Part shown: one piece after another, positions 1 through 6,756 of the stretch
How positions within the stretch are numbered: the first letter of the stretch is position 1
Layout of the letters: every line of letters begins with the position of its first letter
The notes under the pieces: generated by a model
Told to the model about the DNA's origin: nothing
Database searches by the model: none
The model's input: only the letters and a program-made list of their open reading frames with translations
From: a virus
DNA: 35,831 nt
IMG/VR virus record: IMGVR_UViG_3300025070_000110
Coordinates: 1-35,831 of that record
Reading direction: 5' to 3' (one strand)
Made by a program: the position numbers and the translations under genes

Positions 1-26
1 CTCATCAGCTCCACTACCGCAGACCA
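1..26 (+). promoter_or_regulatory. Leader repeat ahead of first gene
   Basis: The window opens with CTCATCAG followed by CTCCACTACCGCAGACC. This is a copy of the composite repeat seen again at 1493-1529 and 5589-5613. It ends about 20 bases before the ATG at 47, with no Shine-Dalgarno sequence between. The 5' part of the repeat (TCT) would lie outside the window. Function is unknown; a phage promoter or a translation leader are the two likeliest readings. Confidence 0.5.
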
Positions 27-46
27 CACCCACCACCAACAAACTC

Positions 47-394
47 ATGAGAAAAATTGAAGCACAAATGAACGCCGCTGTTCGCAGTCGTCGGGATTGG
101 CATTCAGGCAACACCAGCGTTGACAACACAGATCATGGTGTCGTGATCAGGCTGCATGGTCATAAGATCTGCGTCCTTAATGATCACAACGAATCAGGCA
201 GAACACAGCTCGCCATCACTGACGCAGGGTGGCAAACCACCACCACAAAGTCACGCATCAATGCGCTTCTCGCTGAGTTTACAAAAGGAGCTCGTGTCTA
301 TCAATCAAAGTTTGAATGGTACTTGAGTGAATCAGCCGATAAGCCTGTTGTGTCAATGGAAAGTGGGGAAGCCTACCTAGTAGAAGGCTATTGA
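47..394 (+). CDS. Hypothetical early phage protein (115 aa)
   Basis: This is the first gene of the window, 115 aa, preceded by a C/A-rich leader without a Shine-Dalgarno sequence. The N-terminus is basic (MRKIEAQMNAAVRSRRDW) and is followed by an NTxVD stretch and an RLHGHKI motif. From memory, this layout resembles small proteins common in T7-like and other tailed phages, none with a known function. No signal peptide, membrane segment or catalytic motif is visible. By position it is an early gene, perhaps one that takes over the host, but that is inference. The stop is followed closely by the next gene. Confidence 0.75.
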   Translation: MRKIEAQMNAAVRSRRDWHSGNTSVDNTDHGVVIRLHGHKICVLNDHNESGRTQLAITDAGWQTTTTKSRINALLAEFTKGARVYQSKFEWYLSESADKPVVSMESGEAYLVEGY

Positions 395-402
395 TCATCA
401 CC

Positions 403-415
403 TCCACTCACGCAG
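403..415 (+). promoter_or_regulatory. TCCACT-type leader motif
   Basis: TCCACTCACGCAG lies 2 bases before the ATG at 418. It belongs to the same motif family as the copies at 10-22, 1286-1298, 1505-1517, 5601-5613, 8464-8476 and 10862-10874. Its position supports 418 as the start of the downstream gene. Mechanism is unknown. Confidence 0.4.
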
Positions 416-417
416 CC

Positions 418-636
418 ATGAAAGTTTTTCCTATGACTATCTCTGACGCATCACCACGCCTGAAGTTTCTTATTAAACAACTAGAAGCAAAAGCGGGCGT
501 TACTTCATATGATTTTATCCTTGAAAATCCTGACTTGTTTAATCGATCAATGATCAAAGAAGCGGACATGCTCGATGATATGTGGACAAACGAGATACGC
601 AATGCTTTCGATAATCGCGCTGCTGAATCATCCTAA
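418..636 (+). CDS. Hypothetical small early protein (72 aa)
   Basis: A 72-aa protein with no recognised family. The ATG at 418 was chosen because the TCCACT-type motif ends 2 bases before it, as at other genes here. An in-frame ATG at 433 would give 67 aa, and the reading frame extends upstream to a TTG at 391. The sequence is charged and probably helical (SPRLKFLIKQLEAKAG near the N-terminus; acidic patches around residues 45-55). A short spacer and a strong terminator follow, so it ends the first small transcription unit. Confidence 0.6.
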   Translation: MKVFPMTISDASPRLKFLIKQLEAKAGVTSYDFILENPDLFNRSMIKEADMLDDMWTNEIRNAFDNRAAESS

Positions 637-691
637 CCCGTGCATTCTAGTAAGCATTAGTAACTCATCCCCACTAAATAATACATAGCGA

Positions 692-716
692 CCCTGCGAT
701 TTTTCGCGGGGTTTTT
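692..716 (+). terminator. Rho-independent terminator
   Basis: CCCTGCGA (692-699) pairs with TCGCGGGG (704-711) around a TTTT loop, with one G-T pair, and is followed by TTTTT. It closes the transcription unit of the two small genes at 47-636. Confidence 0.85.
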
Positions 717-756
717 ATTTGAAAAGAATAGGCAGGGGTGACCCGACACACATTCA

Positions 757-788
757 TCTCTCATCAAAAGAGCGCTACCAGCCCCTGC
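757..788 (+). repeat. TCTCTCATCA + ACCAGCCCCTGC composite repeat
   Basis: TCTCTCATCA (757-766) is followed after 10 bases by ACCAGCCCCTGC (777-788). The same pair occurs at 1493-1529. A looser version (TTCATCA, then ACCAGCCCCTGC at 1078-1089) lies inside the gene at 1028. A one-mismatch copy of the second element is at 2148-2159 in the RNA polymerase gene. Confidence 0.5.
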
Positions 789-845
789 AAAAGCAAATAA
801 GCCAGCCTTGTGTGTCTTGATACCTGGACAATCATTGACGGCCAC

Positions 846-873
846 TTGCACGCCCACAGATGAGCGTTAATAT
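846..873 (+). promoter_or_regulatory. Candidate sigma70-type early promoter
   Basis: TTGCAC (846-851) and TAATAT (868-873) are separated by 16 bases, close to a bacterial -35/-10 pair. It is the best such match in the early non-coding region and lies upstream of the 74-aa gene, the 57-aa gene and RNA polymerase. A perfect 12-base palindrome (870-881) overlaps the -10. Assignment is from sequence alone; transcription start mapping would decide. Confidence 0.4.
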
Positions 874-881
874 GATCATAT
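870..881. promoter_or_regulatory. 12-bp palindrome, possible operator
   Basis: ATATGATCATAT is a perfect inverted repeat overlapping the candidate -10 box. MarR-family regulators bind palindromes and this phage carries a MarR-like gene at 4151, so it could be an operator. That link is speculative. Confidence 0.25.
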
Positions 882-1027
882 CGAGAGGCACCGGGACAGC
901 AAACCCACCGCCAACGAAAGCCCGAAGAGCAGGGGGGCAATAGGGTTCCACCCGCAATTCTTTTCATTAGTTGTGCAAAGCTTCTCGATTTCTTTTTTTC
1001 ATTTGTTTCTCCTACGTGAGCTTAAAC

Positions 1028-1252
1028 ATGAACAACGTTCCAGCAGTTCACTTTCTCCACGAAACAATTCATCAATCACCAGCCCCTGCAATTGGTTCAC
1101 GGTGTAACAGACCACAAGCACTACGTGCCAATAAGGTATTTAGCGCTACAGTAATTTCAGGCGGTAAGAAGTACGGGAAGCAAGTAAGTCCCATTATTCA
1201 TAATCCGCATATAAAACATGCTGGTGTTGGTATCATTTGGAACCAGTTTTAG
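1028..1252 (+). CDS. Hypothetical early protein (74 aa)
   Basis: A 74-aa protein of unknown family. The ATG at 1028 is preferred over upstream in-frame alternative codons (from 971), which would add an improbable Phe-rich extension. The middle and C-terminal part (RPQALRANKVFSATVISGG, then KKYGKQVSP) reads like a genuine compact basic protein. One ACCAGCCCCTGC repeat lies inside the coding region (1078-1089). It is the first gene after the candidate early promoter, so it is probably expressed at once on infection. No function can be assigned. Confidence 0.55.
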   Translation: MNNVPAVHFLHETIHQSPAPAIGSRCNRPQALRANKVFSATVISGGKKYGKQVSPIIHNPHIKHAGVGIIWNQF

Positions 1253-1285
1253 GCATTATGACTTATAGTGATAAGCATTGTCATC

Positions 1286-1298
1286 TCCACTAACACAG
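1286..1298 (+). promoter_or_regulatory. TCCACT-type leader motif
   Basis: TCCACTAACACAG lies 7 bases before the ATG at 1306 and is preceded by TCATC, the end of the TCTCTCATCA element. It is identical to the motif before the RNA polymerase gene (1505-1517). Confidence 0.45.
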
Positions 1299-1305
1299 CT
1301 CAGTG

Positions 1306-1479
1306 ATGATCAGCTACCTGTGCAGATACAAAGACCACCAGGGGAAAGAGCACAGGGCTGTTTTCATTTGTAGGGATGCATTTCATGCACGACTTACTTT
1401 TGAGGAAATGGTCGGTTCGGATTCAGCTCACCTAATTGGCATTCTTCCTGTCCGAGACAGTAAGGACATGTGGGAATAG
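1306..1479 (+). CDS. Hypothetical small early protein (57 aa)
   Basis: A 57-aa frame. It begins ATG ATC AGC TAC (a GTG is directly upstream in frame) and ends at TAG 1477-1479. It is preceded by a TCCACTAACACAG leader, as other genes here are. The protein starts MISYLCRYKDHQGKEHRAVF, has a FEEM segment in the middle, and ends SKDMWE; composition is typical of a small soluble phage protein. It sits between the 74-aa gene and RNA polymerase. No family is recognised. Confidence 0.6.
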   Translation: MISYLCRYKDHQGKEHRAVFICRDAFHARLTFEEMVGSDSAHLIGILPVRDSKDMWE

Positions 1480-1492
1480 GCCCACTTTTTAA

Positions 1493-1529
1493 TCTCTCAT
1501 CAGTTCCACTAACACAGACCAGCCCCTGC
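1493..1529 (+). promoter_or_regulatory. Full composite repeat ahead of RNA polymerase
   Basis: TCTCTCATCA (1493-1502), TCCACTAACACAG (1505-1517) and ACCAGCCCCTGC (1518-1529) follow each other without a gap larger than 2 bases, after a T-rich run. The RNA polymerase ATG is 6 bases further on. It is the most complete copy of the repeat family. A phage promoter or a translation element are both possible. Confidence 0.5.
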
Positions 1530-1535
1530 TTTTAC

Positions 1536-3893
1536 ATGACTTCTGATTTCGATCTCATCTCCCGCCAGCTTCGGAGAGAAATTGAACAAGGCGACATTGC
1601 TCAATCAAGGCTAAAAACCAAGACCAGAGCAGCTGAAGACAAAAGCTATGCGTCTTCTACTGTTTACGGTCAACAAATGGTCAAGTCAGCTTTTTCGCTA
1701 ATCGCGAAGCAACTGGCTATCAATTTAAAGACTCTTGGTCGTGGTCAAGGTGCCGTTGATGGTGCCACTGTTTTCAAGCACCTGAAGGATGCAGATCTTG
1801 AAGTAACCGGTGCCCTTACAGCCAAAGTGCTACTAGATGTGCTCGGTAAAAAAGATCACCAAGTACCTTCTCAACTACAGATCACGGTTCCAATTGGGTC
1901 AGCAATTGAGACTGAGCAGAAACTTTGTTGGTATCTAAGCCAAGACAAAGATCTTTTCAAGAGAACAGAGCAAAGCTTTCACGGCAGCACAGGCACCCGT
2001 CAAAAGGCCACTGTCTTTCGTTTGAAATTCAACGAGGCCGGACTTGTTTGGAAACCTTGGGGTTCAACTGTTCAGCACAAGGTCGGTTCATGGGCACTAC
2101 GAGCCCTGATCGAATCAACTGGATGGGTCTATACAGATTTGATCTGGACCAGCCCCCGCAAATCCAAAACAGTAATCCGATTCACTCAAGAATTTCTGGG
2201 TTTAAGGGACTCAATTATGGAACGGGCTTTAAGCCTCTCCTATTGTTTGTATCCCATGCTTTGCGCTCCAGCACTGTGGACAAATGAGCAACGTGGGGGG
2301 TACTTGACCGAAGAGATCAGGGGCACATCACCCATGATTCGCAAGGCAAGTTTTGATGGCCCACCTAAGCAGGGAAACGTGCCGATTGATTTTCTAAACA
2401 ATATCAACGCACAAAAACTGCGCATCAATCATCAGGTTCTTGATGTTGCCGAATGGTGCTATGAGAACCGTCGACAAGTGGACAAGTTCAGAATCTCTGA
2501 TGCTTTACCACTGCTCGATCCGTTCCTTGGTGACCCAATAACTGAGCCGCAACGCTTCAAAGATTGGAAGCGTGAACAGCGCAAGATCAACGACTTCAAT
2601 GCTCAGCTCTTTCAGTACAACTGGAGAGTCACCGAGACATTGTTTGTTGCTCGGATGTACAAGAATGAACCTTCATTCAGAATCCCTTGGAGCTTTTGCT
2701 ACAGGGGAAGAATCTATCCGCTATGTACAGGGCTCAATCCACAAGGTACAGACTTTGACAAAAGCCTGTTTTACTTTGCAGATGAAGGTCCAGTTAATGA
2801 GTATTGGATAGCCTGGAGCGTAGCAACCTGCTTCGGGCACGATAAATTGAGTCATGATGATCGTGTGAATTGGACTAGAGAAAACAAATCTCTCATCAGT
2901 CGAATCGCTGATGATCCAATTTCTAATATCTCAGAATGGGAAAAGGCAGACGAGCCCTGGTGTTTCCTCGCCTCGGTATTTGAATATGCTGCTTGTTGTA
3001 TCAACTTCACCAAGACCACATCTGGACTTGGAATTGGATTAGATGCAACCCTATCTGGGCTTCAACATCTCAGTTCACTTACCAAAGACAAGGTAGCTGG
3101 TGCCCAATGCAATCTGATTTCTAATGGTGAGAACAGGCCAAACGATGGTTACAAAACCGTCGCTGAAGCCTCTTTGAAATACATTAAAGATCCAGAAATA
3201 CATCCTTACATCACACGTTCTGTTACCAAAAGATGCGTGATGACGAAGGTTTACGGGTGTTCCAGAGACTCAGCTCGTACCTACATCAGACAAGCACTTA
3301 AGAAATCTGGGTTTGATATTTCAATACCTGGACGTTTAGGTGAAATTGTTGATGCTATCTACAAGCACGCAATGCCTGAAGTCTTTGAAGGTCCAGTGAA
3401 GGTAATGGATTGGCTCCAAGAGTCTGCTACTACCTTGCTAAAAGAGCGAGGACAAGAAACTATTGAATGGGTCACACCTTCAGGGTTTCGTGTTGTTCAA
3501 GACATTCGTCACCCCAAAACCAAAAGAATCAAGACTCAGTTAATGGGTCAGGTTCAAAAGTTTATGGTCGGTGACGGTTACGGCGGTGTTGATTACAAGG
3601 GTCATAAAGCTGCGATTGCACCTAATTTTGTGCATTCACTAGATTCTGCTCTGATCCAGCTGACCTTTGCCTATTGGGATCGTCCTTTCTCCGTAATCCA
3701 TGATTGCGTTTTAGTTCGCTCCTGTGACACAGCTGAGATGATGTCCGACATCAGAATGCATCATGCTGAGATCTATAAAGGAGATCCTTTGTATGATTTT
3801 GCAGATCAACTAGGACTTGAACGTCCTGAGCATTTGATGAAGAACACCTTAAATATCGACGATGTTAACAATTCACCTTATTTTTTTTGCTGA
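1536..3893 (+). CDS. T7-like single-subunit DNA-dependent RNA polymerase
   Basis: This enzyme transcribes the middle and late genes of T7-like phages. The 785-aa product is shorter than T7 gp1 (883 aa) but has all core motifs: YRGRIYP near residue 395; catalytic Asp503 in GLDATLSGLQH (T7 Asp537); K565-R-C-V-M-T-K-V-Y573 (T7 Lys631 and Tyr639); APNFVHSLDSA; and IHD with Asp723 (T7 Asp812). The C-terminus ends in aromatics (YFFC), similar to the T7 'foot'. The ATG at 1536 is chosen because the leader repeat ends 6 bases upstream; the frame runs back to a GTG at 1470 inside the previous gene. Its stop overlaps the next ATG by one base. Confidence 0.97.
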   Translation: MTSDFDLISRQLRREIEQGDIAQSRLKTKTRAAEDKSYASSTVYGQQMVKSAFSLIAKQLAINLKTLGRGQGAVDGATVFKHLKDADLEVTGALTAKVLLDVLGKKDHQVPSQLQITVPIGSAIETEQKLCWYLSQDKDLFKRTEQSFHGSTGTRQKATVFRLKFNEAGLVWKPWGSTVQHKVGSWALRALIESTGWVYTDLIWTSPRKSKTVIRFTQEFLGLRDSIMERALSLSYCLYPMLCAPALWTNEQRGGYLTEEIRGTSPMIRKASFDGPPKQGNVPIDFLNNINAQKLRINHQVLDVAEWCYENRRQVDKFRISDALPLLDPFLGDPITEPQRFKDWKREQRKINDFNAQLFQYNWRVTETLFVARMYKNEPSFRIPWSFCYRGRIYPLCTGLNPQGTDFDKSLFYFADEGPVNEYWIAWSVATCFGHDKLSHDDRVNWTRENKSLISRIADDPISNISEWEKADEPWCFLASVFEYAACCINFTKTTSGLGIGLDATLSGLQHLSSLTKDKVAGAQCNLISNGENRPNDGYKTVAEASLKYIKDPEIHPYITRSVTKRCVMTKVYGCSRDSARTYIRQALKKSGFDISIPGRLGEIVDAIYKHAMPEVFEGPVKVMDWLQESATTLLKERGQETIEWVTPSGFRVVQDIRHPKTKRIKTQLMGQVQKFMVGDGYGGVDYKGHKAAIAPNFVHSLDSALIQLTFAYWDRPFSVIHDCVLVRSCDTAEMMSDIRMHHAEIYKGDPLYDFADQLGLERPEHLMKNTLNIDDVNNSPYFFC

Positions 3894-4042
3894 TGTCTGG
3901 TATCCCACCGAACACTAGAACTGATGACCGTATCATTTATTACGTGATGCATGAGCAGTACCAAAGAGCTGAAATCCTTGTTGCCATTGCGGAACAGCTG
4001 GAAGAAGCCTTTTTTGCTGCACCTTTGCTGACTGCGGAATGA
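3893..4042 (+). CDS. Hypothetical 49-aa protein coupled to RNA polymerase
   Basis: The ATG overlaps the RNA polymerase stop (TGATG), a layout typical of translational coupling. The 49-aa product starts MSGIPPNTRTDDRIIYYVMH. It is predicted helical and acidic in its second half (AEILVAIAEQLEEAFF). No family is recognised. It could be a small protein acting with the polymerase, but only adjacency supports that. Confidence 0.5.
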   Translation: MSGIPPNTRTDDRIIYYVMHEQYQRAEILVAIAEQLEEAFFAAPLLTAE

Positions 4043-4150
4043 TGCTCCCTAAAGTGCGGGATATGCGTTTATGCATTTTTTGCCTTGTTTGAGATCAGTT
4101 GTGGTAGTGAAATCGAATTAAAATGGGCTTGGACCCATTAGAGAGGTGTT

Positions 4151-4567
4151 ATGCCCTCCCCAAAGCCACAGCTCACGTCAGATGATTGTTTCCGCGCTTA
4201 CCTGCTAATCGAGCTGCTTCGTTCCACTGGTGAACGTGAGTTTCCGCTGCAACTAGCCTCAACACTTTTTTATGTGATGTCCCACGACGGCTGTCGTATG
4301 GGTGATCTAGCCACGGCTACTGGTCTCTCATCGTCTTCAGTCACACGGAACGTCCAATGGCTAGGAGAGCAGCACAGGCTTGAAGATCGGGAAGGGCTGA
4401 AGCTGATCCGGCGTGAGCAAGATCCAGAAGATTACAAAAGGTTTCGATTGTTTCTTACTCCAAAAGGGAAGCAATGGGTAAACCTGATCGGCAACATTAA
4501 ATCCATGTCCTTCAAAGAGGTTGAAAGTCATGACCAAGACCAGTGGGAAAGTCAAGACTTGGGGTGA
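4151..4567 (+). CDS. MarR-like winged-helix transcription regulator
   Basis: A 138-aa protein with the layout of MarR-type regulators: N-terminal helices (residues 10-45, including FRAYLLIELL), a helix-turn-helix around residues 49-72 (MGDLATATGLSSSSVTRNVQ), and a wing with charged residues (residues 80-100) leading to the F-L-T-P-K-G-K segment typical of MarR proteins. A GAGG Shine-Dalgarno lies 4 bases before the ATG, unusual among the early genes here. It overlaps the integrase start. By position it may regulate the integration decision or early genes. Whether it binds DNA or a ligand cannot be told from sequence. Confidence 0.75.
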   Translation: MPSPKPQLTSDDCFRAYLLIELLRSTGEREFPLQLASTLFYVMSHDGCRMGDLATATGLSSSSVTRNVQWLGEQHRLEDREGLKLIRREQDPEDYKRFRLFLTPKGKQWVNLIGNIKSMSFKEVESHDQDQWESQDLG

Positions 4568-5396
4568 GGCCCTTGACTTCACTTTTCAAAACCGTTGGAA
4601 ACGCACCAGATCAGCAAAAACTGCGCTTATCAATGCCGGTCATGTGACCGAATTTGGTGGCCGCTCATTTCCACTAAGGCGAATGAGTAGTCTTGCGTGG
4701 TGGATAGAGCTCAGGTCTGAACTTGAAGAGCAGGGCAAATCAAACGCCACTGTGAATCGGATCAGGTCAGCAGCTTCCACCGTCCTGAAGTACACCCACA
4801 CCGCTGGGTTGCACGACGTGAAGTGCCCGAAGTTTGAAAGAGCTAAGGAGTCCGAATGTCGGCAGACCTACTTCACAAAGGACGACACCCAGAACATGGC
4901 TGCAATCGCCCGTGACCTATGGGGCGACCGTTGGGGCAACAACCTGGCAGACATCATGCTGGTGGCCTTCTATGGCGGATTCAGGCAAGCAGAACTGCTT
5001 AACCTTCGTCCAGCGGATTACGACCAGGCGCTTGATCACTTAGTGATTGGCGGAAAACCCTGGAACATGACGAAATCCGGCAAGGTCCGCAAGATTGCCG
5101 TCAACCCCGCAATACAACCGATCATTCTCGACCGCTTGCAGAACAATCGTCTTTTCGGAGAGGATTGGCGCAACAAAGATCAGCTCTATGGAGCGTTTAA
5201 AAAGGTACGAAATCGGGCTGGGTTTACTGAGGACTATGTATTTCACAGTCTTCGGCACGGATTCGGCACTGCGTTAGGTGCAGTGGCACACCCACGCATT
5301 GTTCAAGAGGCCCTCGGTCACACGACCATTGAGATGGCTCTCAAATACTGCAAAGCCAGTGACACGGCCACTAGATCTGCCCTTATGGCAATCTAA
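4530..5396 (+). CDS. int: Tyrosine-family site-specific integrase
   Basis: A 288-aa phage integrase. The N-terminal half (to about residue 100) is a SAM-like core-binding region (VNRIRSAASTVLKYTHTAG). The catalytic domain has a complete active set: Arg152 in GGFRQAELLNL, a beta-hairpin Lys in MTKSGKVRK, His239-x-x-Arg242 in HSLRHGFG, His264 in EALGHTT and the nucleophile Tyr273 in ALKYCK. The ATG at 4530 is used, with AGAGG about 10 bases upstream; a TTG at 4521 is an in-frame alternative. It overlaps the MarR-like gene and is followed 80 bases later by half of a tRNA-Leu gene, a probable attP. No residue is missing, so the enzyme may be active. Confidence 0.95.
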   Translation: MTKTSGKVKTWGEALDFTFQNRWKRTRSAKTALINAGHVTEFGGRSFPLRRMSSLAWWIELRSELEEQGKSNATVNRIRSAASTVLKYTHTAGLHDVKCPKFERAKESECRQTYFTKDDTQNMAAIARDLWGDRWGNNLADIMLVAFYGGFRQAELLNLRPADYDQALDHLVIGGKPWNMTKSGKVRKIAVNPAIQPIILDRLQNNRLFGEDWRNKDQLYGAFKKVRNRAGFTEDYVFHSLRHGFGTALGAVAHPRIVQEALGHTTIEMALKYCKASDTATRSALMAI

Positions 5397-5478
5397 AGCG
5401 ACTAGCACACCCCTCAAACACCCTGTTTTTGGTCGGTGTACTACTCAAACGACGGATCCTCAATTGCTGAGATCCCAG

Positions 5479-5520
5479 GCCCATCTGGCGGAATTGGTAG
5501 ACGCGCTGGTTTTAGGTACT
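5479..5520 (+). other. Candidate attP: 5' half of a tRNA-Leu(UAG) gene
   Basis: The stretch reads as the first half of a leucine tRNA: acceptor strand GCCCATC (5479-5485), D-arm with AATTGGTAGACGC, and anticodon loop TTTAGGT with UAG at 5513-5515. After GGTACT the sequence stops matching a tRNA: no matching anticodon strand, TTCGA or 3' acceptor follows. It is therefore a fragment. P-SSP7 is known to carry a 42-bp match to a host tRNA-Leu gene just after its integrase, and this is the same arrangement. The exact core length needs the host sequence. Confidence 0.85.
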
Positions 5521-5559
5521 GCTGAAATCGTGTCCCACTTACGCAACTGAAGAGCACCT

Positions 5560-5583
5560 GGGGGAGTCACATCCCCCTTTTTT
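5560..5583 (+). terminator. Rho-independent terminator after integrase/attP
   Basis: GGGGGA (5560-5565) pairs with TCCCCC (5572-5577) around GTCACA, followed by six T (5578-5583). It separates the early/integration unit from the DNA metabolism unit. Confidence 0.9.
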
Positions 5584-5588
5584 ATTGG

Positions 5589-5613
5589 TCTCTCATCAGT
5601 TCCACTTAGACAG
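5589..5613 (+). promoter_or_regulatory. Composite repeat; candidate phage promoter
   Basis: TCTCTCATCA (5589-5598) and TCCACTTAGACAG (5601-5613) follow directly after the terminator, 20 bases before the next gene. A promoter is expected exactly here, since the long DNA metabolism unit starts at this point. The flank ATTGGTCTCTCATCA (5584-5598) can be aligned by eye with the published Syn5 RNA polymerase promoter core (ATTGGGCACCCGTAA, recalled from memory) at about 10 of 15 positions. This is suggestive only. Confidence 0.45.
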
Positions 5614-5633
5614 ATAACTAACACGCATAACTA

Positions 5634-5789
5634 ATGAGCCTTTTTCATTACTCCGAGATGACATATGACGAGCTCACAAGTGCTGTGACCCTCGAAAAAG
5701 CTTGCCAATTAAGTCAAGCAGAGATCGATGAATTAACTGATGAGGAGTTCACTGAATTTCTTGCATGTTGTTCCATCTATGAAGACTAA
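5634..5789 (+). CDS. Hypothetical acidic 51-aa protein
   Basis: The first gene of the DNA metabolism unit; it begins MSLFHYSEMTYDELTSAV and ends CCSIYED. It is strongly acidic (clusters EIDELTDEEFTEF at residues 30-43) and probably helical. There is no Shine-Dalgarno; the leader repeat lies upstream. Function is unknown. Small acidic proteins in T7-like phages often bind host proteins or mimic DNA, but nothing specific shows that here. Confidence 0.6.
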   Translation: MSLFHYSEMTYDELTSAVTLEKACQLSQAEIDELTDEEFTEFLACCSIYED

Positions 5790-5833
5790 ATATCCAATCA
5801 ACATATCTAACCAACTCACCCACAATTTCACCC

Positions 5834-6406
5834 ATGGCTAACCGCTACCAGTTTAAAACCACCCTTACTGGCTTTATCAATGTCTTTGAGGATTCAGGTC
5901 AATTCAACAATCGAGGGTTCAAATACACCCTTCCCAAAGACATCATTGCTGAGATGGAAGAAGAGCGAGAAGGTATTCTCGACTGGTGTAAAACCAAGGC
6001 TAAAGGTAAAGTTCTCGTCGATTTTGCCCCTTGGGAGCGTTCCGAAGAAGGACTTGTTTCGTACAGCTATAGCAATGAAAGCCGCAATCCTGAGCCTGTG
6101 TTTGTTGATTCCACGGGATCTCCTATTGAAAAGTCTGTATTACGTGACCTAAGAAAAGGCACGGAAGTAAACATGATCGTGAGCCATAAACCATCGATGC
6201 CTCCTGGCAAGATCGGCTCAAAGCTAGTTGTTCATGGGATCCAAATCGTCAAGCTTGCCACCGGAAATGGCGCATTAGACAGTGGCTCACTCTCAGAGGA
6301 TGAAGTGACAGCGATGTTTGGCAAAGTCGATGGCTTTACCCAAGACGAACCAGCTGTTCGTGAGCTGGTTGCTAGTGCTGCTTCAGAGGATAGCTACGAC
6401 TTCTGA
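5834..6406 (+). CDS. T7 gp2.5-like single-stranded DNA-binding protein
   Basis: A 190-aa SSB that would coat single-stranded DNA and bring together helicase and polymerase at the fork. It starts MANRYQFKTTLTG and has an OB-fold-like body (residues 5-145). The C-terminus is acidic with a terminal Phe (SEDSYDF), as in T7 gp2.5, where that tail contacts gp4 and gp5. T7 gp2.5 is 232 aa, so this one is somewhat shorter. The leader is pyrimidine/A-rich (ending CACCC before the ATG) with no Shine-Dalgarno. The stop overlaps the ATG of the endonuclease. Confidence 0.88.
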   Translation: MANRYQFKTTLTGFINVFEDSGQFNNRGFKYTLPKDIIAEMEEEREGILDWCKTKAKGKVLVDFAPWERSEEGLVSYSYSNESRNPEPVFVDSTGSPIEKSVLRDLRKGTEVNMIVSHKPSMPPGKIGSKLVVHGIQIVKLATGNGALDSGSLSEDEVTAMFGKVDGFTQDEPAVRELVASAASEDSYDF

Positions 6407-6756
6407 TGAATTACCGCTCCGGCCTAGAGGAGCGCTTTGCAAACTTACTTGATAAAAAAGCTATTCCTTACCTTTACGAAGTAGATCGCATTAAGTACAC
6501 CATTCAATCTAAATATACCCCTGACTTTTCATTAAAGAATGGGGTAATCATAGAGACGAAAGGGTTCTTCAAAGGTAGCGATCGAAGCAAGCATCTTGCA
6601 GTAAAGGCTCAGAATCCTGAGCTTGATATTAGATTTGTTTTTCAGCGCAATAATACATTATCTCGGAAAAGTTCCACAACATATGGAGATTGGTGCGATA
6701 AGCACGGTTTCCAGTGGTGCATCTTTCCCAATATTCCACCCACTTGGTTTCTATGA
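6406..6756 (+). CDS. T7 gp3-like endonuclease I (Holliday-junction resolvase)
   Basis: A structure-specific nuclease that cuts branched DNA and, in T7, also degrades host DNA. The 116-aa sequence matches T7 gp3 closely: YRSGLEE (catalytic Glu8), YTPDF (Asp40), IETKG (Glu50, Lys52), HL near residue 63, then PELDIRFVF and GDWCDKHG. These are the PD-(D/E)XK residues known from T7. T7 gp3 is 149 aa; the difference is a shorter N-terminus and the missing basic C-terminal tail. It overlaps the SSB stop and the next small ORF by single codons. Confidence 0.95.
   Translation: MNYRSGLEERFANLLDKKAIPYLYEVDRIKYTIQSKYTPDFSLKNGVIIETKGFFKGSDRSKHLAVKAQNPELDIRFVFQRNNTLSRKSSTTYGDWCDKHGFQWCIFPNIPPTWFL

Larger units (their letters stand above)
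637..1027. other. Early non-coding stretch with regulatory elements
   Basis: No convincing gene is seen on either strand in this 391-base stretch. It holds a degenerate leader repeat (about 664-680), a Rho-independent terminator (692-716), a TCTCTCATCA copy with an ACCAGCCCCTGC element (757-788), and a candidate host-type promoter overlapping a 12-base palindrome (846-881). In T7-like phages the early host-read promoters lie ahead of the RNA polymerase gene, which fits this arrangement. Confidence 0.5.

Noticed and set aside
657-967. Reverse-strand ORFs of 66-67 aa in the early gap
   Set aside because: They cover the terminator and repeats, have no leader features, and all other genes are on the + strand.
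4058-4080. Terminator ahead of the MarR-like gene
   Set aside because: ATGC/GCAT followed by six T is only a 4-bp, AT-rich stem; too weak to call.
4089-4124. Host-type promoter before the MarR-like gene
   Set aside because: TTGAGA and TAAAAT are about 24 bases apart and alternative -35 boxes are poorly spaced; not convincing.
5479-5563. A complete tRNA-Leu gene
   Set aside because: Only the 5' half matches. There is no pairing anticodon strand, no TTCGA loop and no 3' acceptor strand, so it is treated as an attachment-site fragment.
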